A stretch of 64,000 bases of DNA from Lasiodiplodia sp. COLG20 (taxonomy: Eukaryota > Ascomycota > Dothideomycetes > Botryosphaeriales > Botryosphaeriaceae), in contig VNWV01000004.1 in NCBI GenBank assembly GCA_009801085.1, positions 186,001-250,000 on the forward strand, read 5' to 3'. Positions 1 through 11,381 of the stretch are shown here, in pieces. The notes beneath the pieces were generated by a model that did not search any database, was not told the DNA's origin, and saw only the letters and a list, made by a program, of their open reading frames with translations. Both the position numbers and the translations under genes were made by a program. Position 1 is the stretch's first letter, and every line of letters begins with the position of its first letter.

Positions 1-620
1 GGCGCCTTCGTCTCGTACAAGCTCTTAGCCCTTTGCTTTACAAAGCTCCGGTGTTTTAGAATTTATATCATACTATACGCTATAGTGGATTTGTGGATAA
101 GTTAGTTAAGTGGGATATCAAGGCACTGCCCGGTTGGGCGCCCTCTGAGTCCTTGCGCCACTCATTCAGTGAATCCACAATGCGATCAATCATCCACATT
201 GTGCCACAGTTGATAACGATTTACGTAGTTTAACATTGCCGAGCTACGTATAACCCTACGATTGGCTACTTTATCGCATAGCCCCACCTCTTTCCCTGCT
301 GCATAAGCTGAACTGGGCGCTAAGCCACAGTCAAACGTTCGATCGAACCCCCCTTTTCAACGCCTGCCACATACAAACGGACGTTTTCTGTATCTACCAC
401 ATCACTTTCATCGCATCATTTTTTGGCCTCCTCCACTCAAGCCAATTTACTTCGCGATCCATTATTCCGCACAGAGACCCTGACTCCTGAGGATCTCTCA
501 GGCCTCCTATTTTGCCGTGCACGAGTCTCCCAGTGGGTTTCGAGTGCTGCCTGCTTGCCAATCACTTTCGCACGCTCGTTTGTCTTATAAGGAGCTCCCG
601 ACCTTTCCATTCTGGTAGGA
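1..620. other. Upstream region of the first HET gene; no gene seen
   Basis: No convincing coding frame. The last 200 bases are pyrimidine-rich, as is common in fungal promoters and leaders, and lead into the ATG at 621. Confidence 0.4.
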
Positions 621-2777
621 ATGGGGGAATGGGCTTATAAGGCGCATCGCACCGTGCGCACTTTCGCTCCAGAAGATCAGATGGCTCCCGTACCTCAGGA
701 TGCGCTCCAAAGTTCGGATCTTGATGAAAGTTCACGGCCTTCTTCTGTCTCGCCGGAGGATAGCTTTCAGGAAACGATTAGCTCCATGCTGCAACGCCAC
801 CGCAACCAAGACCTCGACGATACTACTTGGATCAAATCGAAAGCAGACCTTGACACCTGGTTCACAAAGGGCATAAATGACTGGAGAGATCTCGTAGCAC
901 CCTCTCCATCGGGTGATCTGGACAATTCGAACCTCTGCTCAAGATGTGAGGCTCTTGATCTCGGCACCTTTTTCGACCAGGAGGATGGTCATATTGAACT
1001 CTCTTTCGACATGTCTCGAATGGATCCGGATTGCACTTTCTGCTCATCTATGATGGTGTATCCAGGCGGTTGGCGAGGCTACTGGGTGGCGGATCCTTCT
1101 AAACGAAGCTTTCAAAGAGTCCTCCGAGATCGTCGCTCTGGCTCAGTTTGTGGCTTATACACGATCAAGCACGCTCCTTGCACATTGGGGGAATCCCGGT
1201 GGCCCAAGACGCCTCATGCCATCGACTTTGAGGAATTTAAAAGATATCTTTCTTGTTGCATAAGCGAACATGGCGACCTTTGTAAGACAAGAAAGATAGC
1301 TCCTGCCGACATGCTTCGGGTCTTTAACTGTACTACACGTGAAGTGGAATATGCTCGTACTGGAGTAAAATACGTTGCGTTGAGCTATGTCTGGGGAGGA
1401 GTGACTTGCACCAAGCAGAGACTACCTCGAACGATCGAAGACGCCGCGATTGTTACCATCAAGCTTGGCTACAACTATCTTTGGGTCGATCAACTATGTA
1501 TCGACCAAAACGGTACAACTAAGATAACGGACATACAGCAGATGGACCGCATCTACCATAATGCAGAGGTTACCATAATCGCTGCCGCTGGAGACAACGC
1601 CAACTATGGAATTCCTGGAGTTAGCAGCACACCTCGTGAAGGACAGCGTTGCTTCAAAGTTGGCTGCCATTTACTACTAGAACCCCAGACCGAGGCATTT
1701 TCGAGACTTTCCAAATCGACGTGGAATACAAGAGGGTGGACGTTTCAAGAAAGGTTGCTGTCAAGTCGGCGCCTTGTGTTCACGAACCGAGAAGCATATT
1801 TCTCCTGCGCTTTCAACTCAGACTATTACGGGTCCGAAGGCCAACCAGCCGAAATACACCACCTACAGCGGCAAAACATAAGAGCACACGAGCAAGCTCG
1901 ACGTGTTTCCTTCCCGTTCAGCATCGAGGCTGGATTACCGGAATTGACGTCTCTCATCCGTGAGTATTCGTCTAGAAATCTCACCAAGCCATCTGACGTA
2001 CTCGATGCGTTTTGTGCTATCTTTCAAATGTTTGAGCGAGCAAAGTATCCAATATATCATGTGTGGGGAGTACCAACGCTGAACTCGATTGAAGGTGAGG
2101 ATGTATCTTTTCAAGACACATTTCTCTACGGACTTTCTTGGAGGAAAAGCAAAACGCCATTTAATTCACTTCAGAGAAGACCCGGTTTTCCGAGCTGGTC
2201 CTGGACGGGATGGATCGGTGAAGTCGAGTACCCATCAGGTTGGTATAGTGGTAGAGGTATAAATGTTTCACTCGAAGTTCAGAGTGGTACATTTTTATCT
2301 TTGAAGGATTTCGCAAGGCAGCCATATCTAAGGCAACAGACAGACAGGGTTTCTCAGTTCATCTGTCTTGATGCAAAGACTTTCAACGTGAAACTCCTAT
2401 ATTCCGACGAACCAGCCCCGAGAATTCGCGCCGAGGTGGAGTTGAAGGATGGAACACATGTTTTTTGTGATACGGAACTCATGACCGTCGCAAGTCAGAG
2501 AGCCGACCACGGAAGTTTCGAACAATTCCAAGGCAAATCTTATATCGGAGTTCTTCTGAGCCATTCTGCACACCATTCCCACCCACCAGTTTTGTTAGTT
2601 GAGGAAATGGATACTTGGGCTGAGCGCATTGGGAGCATTAGCCTCAGAGCTGCAGAATCCCTGGACGGAGAATTGATATGGGGTCCCGGGGTTCCTTGCA
2701 TTGATAATAAGGATGGGAGATCTATACCTGCGCACAAACTTCTACGAAAGAGAATGAGGAAAATCCGCCTCCGATGA
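621..2777 (+). CDS. HET-domain (heterokaryon incompatibility) protein, 718 aa, single exon
   Basis: HET proteins trigger or modulate programmed cell death when genetically different fungal strains fuse; the domain is a distant TIR-like fold. The three hallmark blocks are present in order: YVALSYVWGG near residue 251, LWVDQLCIDQN near residue 287, and MDRIYHNAEVTIIAAAG shortly after. The later GWTFQERLLSSRRLVF block is also typical of the family. An N-terminal Cys-containing segment (CSRCEALDLGTFF) is common in the subgroup. No signal peptide or membrane segment is evident. The frame is open from the ATG at 621 with no need for introns. The partner gene, if any, is not recognisable. Two further HET loci lie within 22 kb. 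The HET call is strong; the specific incompatibility role is inferred. Confidence 0.93.
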   Translation: MGEWAYKAHRTVRTFAPEDQMAPVPQDALQSSDLDESSRPSSVSPEDSFQETISSMLQRHRNQDLDDTTWIKSKADLDTWFTKGINDWRDLVAPSPSGDLDNSNLCSRCEALDLGTFFDQEDGHIELSFDMSRMDPDCTFCSSMMVYPGGWRGYWVADPSKRSFQRVLRDRRSGSVCGLYTIKHAPCTLGESRWPKTPHAIDFEEFKRYLSCCISEHGDLCKTRKIAPADMLRVFNCTTREVEYARTGVKYVALSYVWGGVTCTKQRLPRTIEDAAIVTIKLGYNYLWVDQLCIDQNGTTKITDIQQMDRIYHNAEVTIIAAAGDNANYGIPGVSSTPREGQRCFKVGCHLLLEPQTEAFSRLSKSTWNTRGWTFQERLLSSRRLVFTNREAYFSCAFNSDYYGSEGQPAEIHHLQRQNIRAHEQARRVSFPFSIEAGLPELTSLIREYSSRNLTKPSDVLDAFCAIFQMFERAKYPIYHVWGVPTLNSIEGEDVSFQDTFLYGLSWRKSKTPFNSLQRRPGFPSWSWTGWIGEVEYPSGWYSGRGINVSLEVQSGTFLSLKDFARQPYLRQQTDRVSQFICLDAKTFNVKLLYSDEPAPRIRAEVELKDGTHVFCDTELMTVASQRADHGSFEQFQGKSYIGVLLSHSAHHSHPPVLLVEEMDTWAERIGSISLRAAESLDGELIWGPGVPCIDNKDGRSIPAHKLLRKRMRKIRLR

Positions 2778-2799
2778 TAGCTTAATGGCCTTTCTTTTT

Positions 2800-3140
2800 T
2801 CAACGTATTCTTGCGGCGTTTGATGGTGTAGAGTGAGTAAATCCAGCTTAACTACCGGGTTGTATTGTATTATTGCTTTTTTTTTTCTTTGAGTAGATTC
2901 ATTTATTGTTGCCGATGGCCAGCGTGGATTTGTTTCTCTTATAACATAGGCAACTAAAGCTATTATTCGGAAGCGTATGTATAATTTAACTCTACGTTCT
3001 CGTCCGGACGATGACTTCAAATATCTACATATATTACTTTTCTAAGGCACAGCTGGGGTATAGCTATGTTATATTCTAAAACTCTACTATTCTTTACGCT
3101 AGGCATCGGCTGCAGCACTACGCTGTACATGGCCAATACA
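2800..3140 (+). repeat. Dispersed degenerate repeat, copy A
   Basis: Shares blocks with 45830-46090 (same strand) and 63150-63330 (opposite strand). The best block is GGCATCGGCTGCAGCAC near 3103, against GCCATCGGCTGTAGCACC in copy B. A second is GCCGATGGCCAGCGTGG near 2913, against GCCGATGGCTAGCGTGG in copy B. Copy A is the most AT-shifted of the three. Boundaries are approximate. Confidence 0.55.
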
Positions 3141-3561
3141 ATAGAACAAGGTACGATACCAGGGCATTTATGTATTTATCCAAGATTACTGTTAAGACTC
3201 TTACCATGCTTTCACGTCACTCGAGCATGCTTCAACAGGTGCACCATTTTCTTTCTGCTTCGGCCACGGTCTTTGAGACACGGCATCTGAAGGGGCATGC
3301 CAAGGCCGACAATATAAGATGATTCCGCTGAGATCGCCGTCAATAATGGTTGCGTTACTTCCCTTTCCCCGGATTTTCATTGCGTGCTTCAGTGCCATTG
3401 GTGGCTTTCCCCGGGCGCGGGGCTTCAGGGATGTTGCAGATCCGTACATGTACTTGCCCATGCCCCCCACGGCATCCGGTCTTCGGTGCAAATTGAACCG
3501 ATTGGACCTTGTAACTCCCAGAAAAAGTAAATTAAACAAGGTATTGAGTTGAAGAAATGTC

Positions 3562-3569
3562 TATATAAA
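3562..3569 (+). promoter_or_regulatory. TATA box of the GH79 gene
   Basis: TATATAAA, 63 bp upstream of the ATG at 3632. The position and perfect match suit a regulated secreted-enzyme promoter. Confidence 0.55.
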
Positions 3570-3631
3570 GTCAAAAAGCTATACTGTTCGAAAGCACTCC
3601 AATCTCAAGCTTTACTCGAGCAATCGCCAAC

Positions 3632-5349
3632 ATGCCGTCCTCTGCGGCCCTCTTCAGTCTCGTTCTCTCGGTTTCTGCCGCAGTGCTTCCTCGGCAGACC
3701 GAAGATGAGGTCATTACCCTCGAAGCTCCATCTGCTCCGCCCGATGACCACAACGTGGTTGACGCATCCTTTCAATCCTACTCAATTGAGTTCAATTACA
3801 TGCTTGACTATGCTGGGAACAACTCGTAAGCCACCAATTTGAATTTCGAGTAAAACGAATCCACGAAGCTGACAATGACCAGCCACCCAAACGAGTACTC
3901 GATCCAGATGCTCGAGAATCTCGGGACGCTCGCAGGCGCATACCCCTACATCCGAGTCGGGGGCACGACGCAGAACCGCAACGTCTACTACTCCAACCAA
4001 ACGGTCGCGCTGAACCAGACATTCACAAATCCGTGGGACGACCAGCCGAGCCGCCTGTCGACGGGGCCCGACTGGTTCGAGTCGTTCCAGCAGTTTCCAA
4101 AGGGCACCAAATACATCTACGGCCTCAACTTCTACGAGGGCGAATGGGGCCTCAACAACACGGTCGAGCAGGCGATTCCAGCCTGGCTCGCCATGGGCGA
4201 CAGCCTCTACGCCTACGAGATCGGCAACGAAGTGAACGGTAAGTCCACCACCACCTCCCTCCTCCCCGCTCCTCACCCCCCAGCGCCACACCTTCCCTTC
4301 CCCCCTTCTCCCAACCCACCCCCGGCTAACCACCGACCCCAGGCTGGGCCAGCTCCTCCCGCCGCCCGGACAACTGGACCATCTACGACTACATCTCAGA
4401 ATGGACGCAGTACTCCGAAGCCGTCCGCTCCGGCATCCGCGCCTCCACCTCCGACGACTCTGCCACCCCCTACTTCCAAGGCTGCGCGTACGTCGCGCCG
4501 CGCGCCGCCCACCTCGCCAACAGCACGACCTGGAACGTCGCCAACACGATCCGGCTCGGCATGGGTGACTCCCCCATGCTGCGCTCCGTCGCGGACCACG
4601 ACTACATGGGTGCCAACTGCGAGGGCGCCCCCGTGCCGACCCTCGAGGACAACCTGCTCGACCACCACCACATGACATCCCTCGCCTACTGGCACGAGGT
4701 GCTGGGCGCGCAGACGAGCGAGTTGGGGGTGCCGTACGCGCTGGGGGAGACGAACAGCATTTCGTGCCAAGGGACGGCGGGGGTGTCGGATGTGTTCGGT
4801 GCGGCGCTGTGGGCGGTGGATTATGTGTTGTATGTGGCGGGGTTGAAGGGGCTGGGGAGGCTGTATTTTCATGCCGGCAGCGTGTATCGCTATGCGCCGT
4901 GGCAGCCGACGACGATTAATGGCACCGCGCCGTATGCGAAGCCGCTGTATTACGGGAACTTGCTGGCGGCGCAGGCGCTGGGTGGGGACGGGACGGGTGG
5001 CGAGTTGCAGGTTGTCAGTCTCTTGAATGAGACGAGGCAGACGGCGTACGGTGTTTACGAGGCGCAGGAGTTGAAGTCGGTGGTTGCGATTAACCTTGAG
5101 ATGTTCAACTCGACGCAGGAAGAGGATGAGAGGGCGTACACGGTTTTCAGGCTGCCCGAGGATGTTGATTGGGATGGCGCTGAGGTGCGTCGGTTGACTG
5201 CTCCCGGCGTCGAGGTCAAGACGGGCGTTACGTACGCGGGTCGTAGCGTCGATGATGATGGTAAGCTTGCTGGGGAGGAGGAGTTGGAGGCGGTGGAGGA
5301 TGGAGAAGTCCGTGTTGGTGCGGGAGAGGCGGTGTTGGTTACTTTGTGA
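3632..5349 (+). CDS. Secreted glycoside hydrolase family 79 protein (beta-glucuronidase-like), 518 aa, 3 exons
   Basis: Exons 3632-3825, 3883-4238 and 4343-5349. Both introns have GTAAG donors, and the first has a GCTGAC branch site. The first 20 or so residues form a signal peptide ending before LPRQ. GH79 enzymes are retaining (beta/alpha)8-barrel hydrolases that remove beta-glucuronic acid or its 4-O-methyl form from cell-wall glycans. The acid/base is probably Glu181 in EIGNEVN and the nucleophile Glu319 in LGETNS. The C-terminal part matches the beta-sandwich domain of fungal GH79 proteins. Several N-x-S/T sites fit secretion. The start is chosen because the signal peptide begins there and a TATA box lies just upstream. 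Family call is firm; exact substrate is inferred. A long open frame on the opposite strand is a GC shadow. Confidence 0.88.
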
Positions 5350-6269
5350 GAAGGAGAGGTGCTGCGACTTGTCCTGAAGGAGAGTCCTGCTCAGGTCGTG
5401 TGCAATGGCGGTCTCGGACTTGTTGTTTCATTACACGTACTGTCGCTCTTTTAGCTGGAAGTTGTACTTGCAAGAATTGATTTACTCAGAGCTCTGCCTG
5501 AAATGATTTCGTCACGTCATGATTTGATAGTTCAAGAAACTTCTGGGCGCAAGCAAGCACTAAAACCACGAAATCATGCCCAGAGGGTCATATCATACAT
5601 TTAAGGCTGAATAATAATAACAGATGACCTATGCTGATGCTTGCATTCGATGCAAACCTGTAGATGCAGGAACAGTTGCGTTTTCGTGAAGTGACATGCC
5701 CAAGACGCACAGCTCGGTCATTAAGCAACCGAATGCAGTCTATTTCAGGAAACTTGGGCACAGGGGGCTTCCAGGAACAGTGCCATCGCCCATGCGCCAC
5801 GTTCCGTGCGTGCATATGCAGCTTACATTCACCCCAGCTCTCCCCTCCCGATTGCATGTTGCGCTACATCAGCTGCATATGGATCAGCATTCTCCCGCGT
5901 GGCAACAAACGCCGACCCACTCTCGGCCCGCAGTAGTATGCAGACACCGGGAATGTCAGTTGCCGATCAAAGACTTTGCTTACCGATCTGTACTACGTGT
6001 CTTGCTAGTTGCTCGAGAGCGGACAGGCCATGAGGATGACCGAACTTGATGGAAGTGCTCCCGTTCCATTCTCTCGGGAAACGTGTGACGATATCTGAAG
6101 CACTATGGACAGAGACCTCGTTGAATCCAGAGCTCTGCAATCTAGAACTACATATACTACGACCACACCACGCGGATTATTATCCGACCGCCAAAACAGC
6201 GTTCCGCCACCACTTCCGCCACCTCCCCCTTCCTTTCCGACGCGACAACAACCCGACGAACAGACCACC
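5350..6269. other. Convergent intergenic region; no gene seen
   Basis: Lies between the 3' ends of the GH79 and SGNH genes. It should carry both 3' UTRs. Open frames here are short, overlap one another on both strands, and show no conserved motif. Confidence 0.4.
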
Positions 6270-7783
6270 TCACCAACCCACCCCAAACGCCTCCTCCGCC
6301 ACCGCATGCGCCATCGCCTCATACCCCGCCACATTCGGATGCAACTTATCACTACTATACCCCGGCCTCAGCGCCTGCCCCGCCTTCTGCCCTGCCCCCG
6401 CCATCCCTCCACCCTTCCCTCCGCGCAACACCGCATCAAAATCCACCACCGCGTCGAAGCCCGCCTCGTTCTGCCTTATCCACCGGTTGACCCGCTGCCG
6501 CGCCGCCTCCTGCGCGTCGTTCCAGCCCTTCGTCCCGCGGAAGGGCGCGATGGTCGCGATGAAGACGCGCGGCACGTCGTGCGCGCGCGCGCGGTCGAGG
6601 AGCTGCGTGTAGGCGCGGATGAGGGATGTGGCGGTGTTGTTGGTCGTGTTGGGGCCCGGGTCGGTGTCGTCGGTATCCCTCTTGTCGTTGGAGCTGGAAT
6701 CAGATGCCCGGATGTCGTTGATGCCCTCGTAGATGAGCAGCGCGCCGACGCTGGACGATGCGCCGACGTCGCTGCCGAAGCGGTCGAGGGCGCGTGGGCC
6801 GACGCCGTTGCGCAGCACGCGGTTGCCGTCGATGCCGCGGTTGGCGATGGCGACGGTCTTGGTTGAGGGCGAGGATTGGAGGATCGGGAAGAGTTGGTCT
6901 GGCCATCTGTGAGGGTTTAGTGGGGTTGTTTTGCTTTTGGGGAGAGGAGAGAGGTTGTGGCTGACCTGTTGTTTCCGTTTACCGTGCTGCCCTTGCCGTC
7001 TGTGATGCTGTCGCCGATGATGACGAGCGTGGATGCGGAGTAGGGGGCCAGGACGTCGACGGCGGAGAGGTAGAACCTGCAAGGCAGAAGTCAGTGGGAT
7101 GGGTCCTGATACGGGGGAAAGGTTGGGATTCACCAGCTGTTGATGCTTGTTCGGGATTTGTCGGTGAGGTTCTTGGCCTTTACGGCGTTGCCCAGGGTCA
7201 GCCAGGAGGTTGTGTAGCTTGATGAATGCATCGATGGCTCACGCCCCTCCTGGCCCTCCTTGAAGTACATCGACACTGTCAGGTTGGAATCGTTGTCCAC
7301 AGCGAGATCGATGGGGTCAGAGGTTTCTAAGCCGTTGGGTGGAACAGTGACGGACTCGTCCCCGGAAAAAGTCACGGTATGCACCGTGTCGGGTTTAATA
7401 GCAGAACCTCCAATTCTTGAGCCGTCAGGGAGAGCGACTGTGACGGCTGTGATGGATAAATCATTGTCATTGAAGGAATTGGAGATTTTGAGGCGAAGTT
7501 TTGAGCCACCGAGAGAAATGTGCACGTCCTGGCGTAGAGTAGTATTCTTGAATACCCGGCCATCTGTATCCTGCACTTGTTAGGACCGGACTAAGAGCCA
7601 TGTAGAAGATTCACGAACAAACTCTCCCGACGGTACGTGGTCGTCAATGGCATTTTGTTGTGCGGCAGCCCATGACGTCACCCAGTGACTCCGATCTCTT
7701 GCCAAAGGAATGGAAAGCACATGGGCAAATCGAATGCTTAACAAGCAAAGAAAGATGAGAAGGAGTGGGTGAGGCCACATCAT
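6270..7783 (-). CDS. Secreted SGNH/GDSL-type esterase, 449 aa, 4 exons
   Basis: Exons, in transcript order, are 7783-7619, 7570-7134, 7076-6966 and 6906-6270. The first 25 residues form a signal peptide. Residues about 55-200 form a beta-sandwich-like N-terminal region (TLRQDVHISLGGSKLRLKIS), as in two-domain secreted GDSL enzymes. The SGNH blocks follow: Ser224 in GDSITDG, Gly262, Asn301 in EGIND, and Asp424/His427 in DKLHPN. This gives a complete catalytic Ser-Asp-His set with oxyanion residues. It is likely an extracellular acyl-ester hydrolase; the substrate is unknown. A Ser/Asp/Asn/Thr-rich insert follows the Asn block. The first donor (GTTCGT) is the least certain junction; the other donors are GTGAAT and GTCAGC. 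Confidence 0.85.
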
Positions 7784-9425
7784 GTTGGTGGTTCCCCTGC
7801 AAGGTACGCTGTATTACTACAAGGCTGAGGGGCTGATGTCTTATACATTTGTCCTCACGCGAAGAAGAAACCATCATCAAAAACCTAATGCGTCCTCCAT
7901 CAGTGCGCATACAGTTAGAAAATTCGATAGCACTTTTCTTCTATGAATGGGCTATGAGCCCAGGTTTCCGAGGAAACTTGAAACGGAAGTATAGAGTGTG
8001 CTCGGTACAATCATTCACCGGAAGCAGAGTAGGGTTCATTATTGCCGATGTCCGCTTCGGGATCTGTGGTGGGGTTGCCTTGCCCCTTTAGGAAAGTATC
8101 GAGCGCTATTTAGGCGCGGAACGTAACGCTTGCCACGGTGACGGTTGTCCGGAACGTATCGCTTGCGTACTCGGGGAAACGGATGCATCCATAACAAGAT
8201 CTACGATAGTAAATCTCAGCTTCTCGGGGTTTGACGGTCGGCCGAGCCCTCCACAACATAGGCGGCTTTTGTAGAGGTTGCATGCATTGTGCGGCTCCTT
8301 TGCAAAGCCCGATCATGCCGTTATTCCATGAATTACCTACGAATTGCAGTGTTTTTCACAATTTCCACAAAACGGTATTGAGCCGATCTGACGCGTAGAA
8401 GCCAAGCTTTGGGTTGTATTTTTGTGATTATAAATGACGGAAAAGGCAGGGATCTTTAAACTTGGAGCCGTTGTTTTAGGTAGAAAGAACCTTTGAATGA
8501 TAGCGGCCGCACACGGCATGGCCATGCAGTGCAACTGTAAATGGATGGTGAATTGACATCGTTGACCTGACCGACGTAGGTGCATTATACCCAAACCAGA
8601 GATTGCAGAAAGGGCGAAGGAAAAGAAACGCTGTTATAGGAGTCAGTTGGCGAGGCTGATGAAGTCGCCTGCGACTTTAAGGCAGAAGTGGATAGCTTGG
8701 GAACGAATGCTAGGCCTGCAAACGAACGATGAGATTTTATTTATATCTAGATTGAGATTCTATCAGTAAAAGAGGATCAGAAGAAAATTGGATAGGTCTG
8801 GCCGCAGACTCACACAACGGAATCTTAAGCAAGATGAACATCAGTAAGAAAGACTACAGCTTCTCATCTCGGCCTTTTGCAATGGCTAAAGTAAGTATAC
8901 AATTTCAAGGTGTTGATCATATTAGTATCTCTGTTAAATTCGTTGCGTTGAGTAAAATGAAGCCACGCATGTCCTAATCAGGTTCCTGAACGCGCTCCGC
9001 CTCAAACGCAGTATCGACCTACGCGGACGTGGTACCCTAATACAGAGCTTATATATTTACCACCGATGATCTGCCGCAGTTTATGCCTAGCAAAATGCTG
9101 TGAACAATGTCGCGGCCAATCATTGTCGTTCTATCGGAAGACCCCCGATGGCATTACCTATCACGTGTCCAAACCACTTGCCCGTCCGACCACTCTGCGT
9201 AGTACATCTCCCATGAAACCAGCCTCGCCTTGCTCCATTGCACTTTCCCACTTTCTCCCGTTTACAACCTCAAAATCACCAAGCTTAATCCCGAGGAGCA
9301 TCTCACACACAGCGCAAACCCACGTCGTCTATCAATCTCAGTCCGTGGACCCATCAAAGTGCCAAATCCGCGACATAAGCTAGAAATCGCCACCTCCGCA
9401 CGTCCCGACTCATACCGCCGAGCCA
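7784..9425. other. Gene-poor spacer
   Basis: No supported gene over 1.6 kb. Part of the 9.0-9.4 kb segment resembles 10.05-10.45 kb and belongs to the tandem duplication described with the next two genes. Confidence 0.4.
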
Positions 9426-9908
9426 ATGTCATCTCACCTCTGCCCTGGTTGCGGCAGCATGCATTCTCCTTCCGAGCAGAAGCGCATCAAATGCGAGAAA
9501 GAATTTGCGGAGAACACGATGCGCAAGGGCGAAGGCAGCACCAAGGCCATTCTCCACGCCGTCAGCATCAGATACGGGCCCGAAGGCGACACCTCCATCG
9601 CGACCACCCTCTCCACCACCCTCGGCTACATCATCAGCCCGGGCGCCAACGTGCCTGCTCAGCAGCTGCAGCAAACGGGAAGCGCTGACGGCGAGTCATC
9701 CGACCAGGAGGAGCACGATGCGCACCCGCGCAAGTCGGAGATCGTGGAGAAGATGGCGCAGCTGATCGCGCAGGCTAAGGCGCTGGGCGAGATGACGGAG
9801 GTGGCGGGTGAAATGGCGGATATGTTGGAGGAGATGTCGTGGCAGTTGAACGAGACGGCGGCGGAGTTGTTGGAACTGACGAAGCTGCCTGGTGTTTCAG
9901 AGAAATGA
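9426..9908 (+). CDS. Unknown protein with one LHAVSIRY repeat and a C-terminal coiled coil, 160 aa
   Basis: I do not recognise this family. A short N-terminal CPGC element (residues 5-8) precedes one copy of a roughly 35-residue repeat at residues 39-75, beginning KAILHAVSIRYGPEGDTSIA. The last 60 residues are helical with heptad-like spacing (EKMAQLIAQAKALGEMTE, then SWQLNETAAELLELTKL), suggesting a coiled coil and self-association. There is no signal peptide or membrane segment. Downstream at 10458 lies a paralogue with two copies of the repeat and the same C-terminal motif. Similarity is visible at both DNA and protein level, which argues that the frame is real. Function is unknown. Confidence 0.6.
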   Translation: MSSHLCPGCGSMHSPSEQKRIKCEKEFAENTMRKGEGSTKAILHAVSIRYGPEGDTSIATTLSTTLGYIISPGANVPAQQLQQTGSADGESSDQEEHDAHPRKSEIVEKMAQLIAQAKALGEMTEVAGEMADMLEEMSWQLNETAAELLELTKLPGVSEK

Positions 9909-10457
9909 TAGTTAAGAATATACCTTGGTTATGTAAGACAAGATTTGTTTGGGAAGGAAATGCACTTGGATAAATTGCTCTATACTGTGAGAAGCCCTGA
10001 GGGAGCAAGAAAGCACAATGAGCAAACTCTAGGGAAGGAAAAAGAACATATGCCCAATCAGATTCCTGACCACGCCTCGTTGCAAACGCAGTACTGACCT
10101 GCGCGTAGCGGTTGTGTAGACGGTGCGGCGGCGCGGTGTGCCCGGTCCGTTCTGTCCTGGGTGAGGTCCCCGTGGGCTCGCTTGTCACGTGTTTTAGACA
10201 CTTGCCCATCCAGCTGTTCAACATCTTTCCTCTCCCATGCGAGAGGTAAACCTCCGCTCGATCACAATATCTCGCCCAGTCTCAATTCCAAAGTCCTCAA
10301 GGGCAAGCCTGTGGAGTCCGTGGCACACAGCTAAACCCACATCACCCACCAACACGCCCGCGCCTCACTTCGAGCAGCGCGGATAAGTACAGCGCCAATC
10401 ACCGACAGCAGCCAGACACCGCCTCTTCTACAAATCCTATCTCACACCCTTGAGGCC

Positions 10458-11090
10458 ATGGATCTCCTTCGCCCCAGCTACGGCTTCTATCTCGCCTCCA
10501 AGAACACGCGCAACAGGCGCAACAAACCTAGGAAGGAGACGATGATACGCGATAGATCAAACGCCGTACTTCATGCCGTCAGCATCAGATACCAGCTCGG
10601 CGGCGGCGCTACTGTCGCGGCCACCTTCACTACGAACACCTCCTTCCACTACCACCCACGCAAATATGGGCTTGAAGCTGTGCTCAGTTTTGCCGGCATT
10701 CCATACAAGCCCAAAGGTGTTGATTCCCTCACTCCCACCTTACCCAGTACTTACGCCCGCATTTTCAACTCGGACACTGGCGGAGCTGGCACCATACTCC
10801 ATGCCGTTAGCGTCAGATACGAGACCAGTGGTGATGCCACCATTGTGACCACCTTCCTCACTTCTGACGGCCAATTTGTCCACACAGACATCAACTCAGC
10901 TCAGAAGCAGCAGAAAACGACAGAAAATGCCGAGCGGAAGCCAGCCGAACAAAAGCGCCCACACAAGCTGGATGTTGAGGGGAAGATGGCTCAGCTGATT
11001 GAGAAGGCAGATGCGCTCAAGGATCTGGTGGAGAAGCAGTCGGCGCAATTGAACGAGACGACTGCGCAACTGTTGGAGCGGATCAAGTAA
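10458..11090 (+). CDS. Unknown protein with two LHAVS[IV]RY repeats and a C-terminal coiled coil, 210 aa
   Basis: Paralogue of the gene at 9426. Repeat 1 begins NAVLHAVSIRYQLGGGATVA near residue 35. Repeat 2 begins GTILHAVSVRYETSGDATIV near residue 114. Between them is a unique linker (GLEAVLSFAGIPYKPKG). The C-terminus has KMAQLIEKADALKDLVEKQ followed by AQLNETTAQLLERIK, matching the neighbour's coiled coil. The three repeats in the two genes agree on [AT][IV]LHAVS[IV]RY-x4-G-[DG]-[AT]-[TS]-[IV]. The N-terminus differs, with a basic stretch (NRRNKPRKE). It lacks a signal peptide. The conserved repeat suggests a beta-rich binding module, but this is only a guess. Confidence 0.6.
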   Translation: MDLLRPSYGFYLASKNTRNRRNKPRKETMIRDRSNAVLHAVSIRYQLGGGATVAATFTTNTSFHYHPRKYGLEAVLSFAGIPYKPKGVDSLTPTLPSTYARIFNSDTGGAGTILHAVSVRYETSGDATIVTTFLTSDGQFVHTDINSAQKQQKTTENAERKPAEQKRPHKLDVEGKMAQLIEKADALKDLVEKQSAQLNETTAQLLERIK

Positions 11091-11381
11091 GTTGAGATTT
11101 GAGGAGCTCGTCCGCTTCATGAAGGGGTCCGCGGGAATAAGGAAGTACAATACACAAATTCAAGGGAAGGAGACGCTTACATGCGTACTCGCGACAGCAT
11201 TACCTTCTTCCAAGAATGTCAGTTTGTCAGAAATCAGGTAGTTATCGTGATGCAGGATAGATCAACATAAAGAGGACTAGACATTTTCCTTTCATGTAAT
11301 TTTCAACTTCGAAAGCCACCAATGATTTGTATGGCCAACGTACCTGTGGTTACTAGAGTTACTAGTCAACAAAAGCCTTTA

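Larger units (their letters stand above)
2778..3631. other. Intergenic; dispersed repeat copy A and GH79 promoter
   Basis: AT-rich spacer between the HET gene and the GH79 gene. It holds a degenerate dispersed repeat (about 2800-3140) and ends with the GH79 promoter. Short open frames here have no coding character. Confidence 0.5.
8966..11170 (+). repeat. Diverged tandem duplication of about 1.05 kb carrying two paralogous genes
   Basis: Unit 1 runs from about 8966 to 10045 and unit 2 from about 10050 to 11170. Matching landmarks, in order, are CCTAATCAGGTTCCTGA (8973) with CCCAATCAGATTCCTGA (10054), CAAACGCAGTA (9003 and 10083), the LHAVS coding block (9550 and 10568), the AQLNET/QLNET block near both gene ends, and a shared GGGAAGGA after each gene. 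Spacing between landmarks drifts by indels, so the event is not recent. Confidence 0.6.

Noticed and set aside
320..370. tRNA-like GTTCGATC segment
   Set aside because: No matching acceptor stem, D arm or anticodon arm can be drawn around it.
3782..4678. 298-aa open frame antisense to GH79
   Set aside because: Arg/Gly/Trp/Ser-rich shadow; the plus strand has signal peptide, introns and catalytic motifs.
7849..8316. Short frames on both strands after the SGNH gene
   Set aside because: Under 90 codons, no motifs, mutually overlapping.
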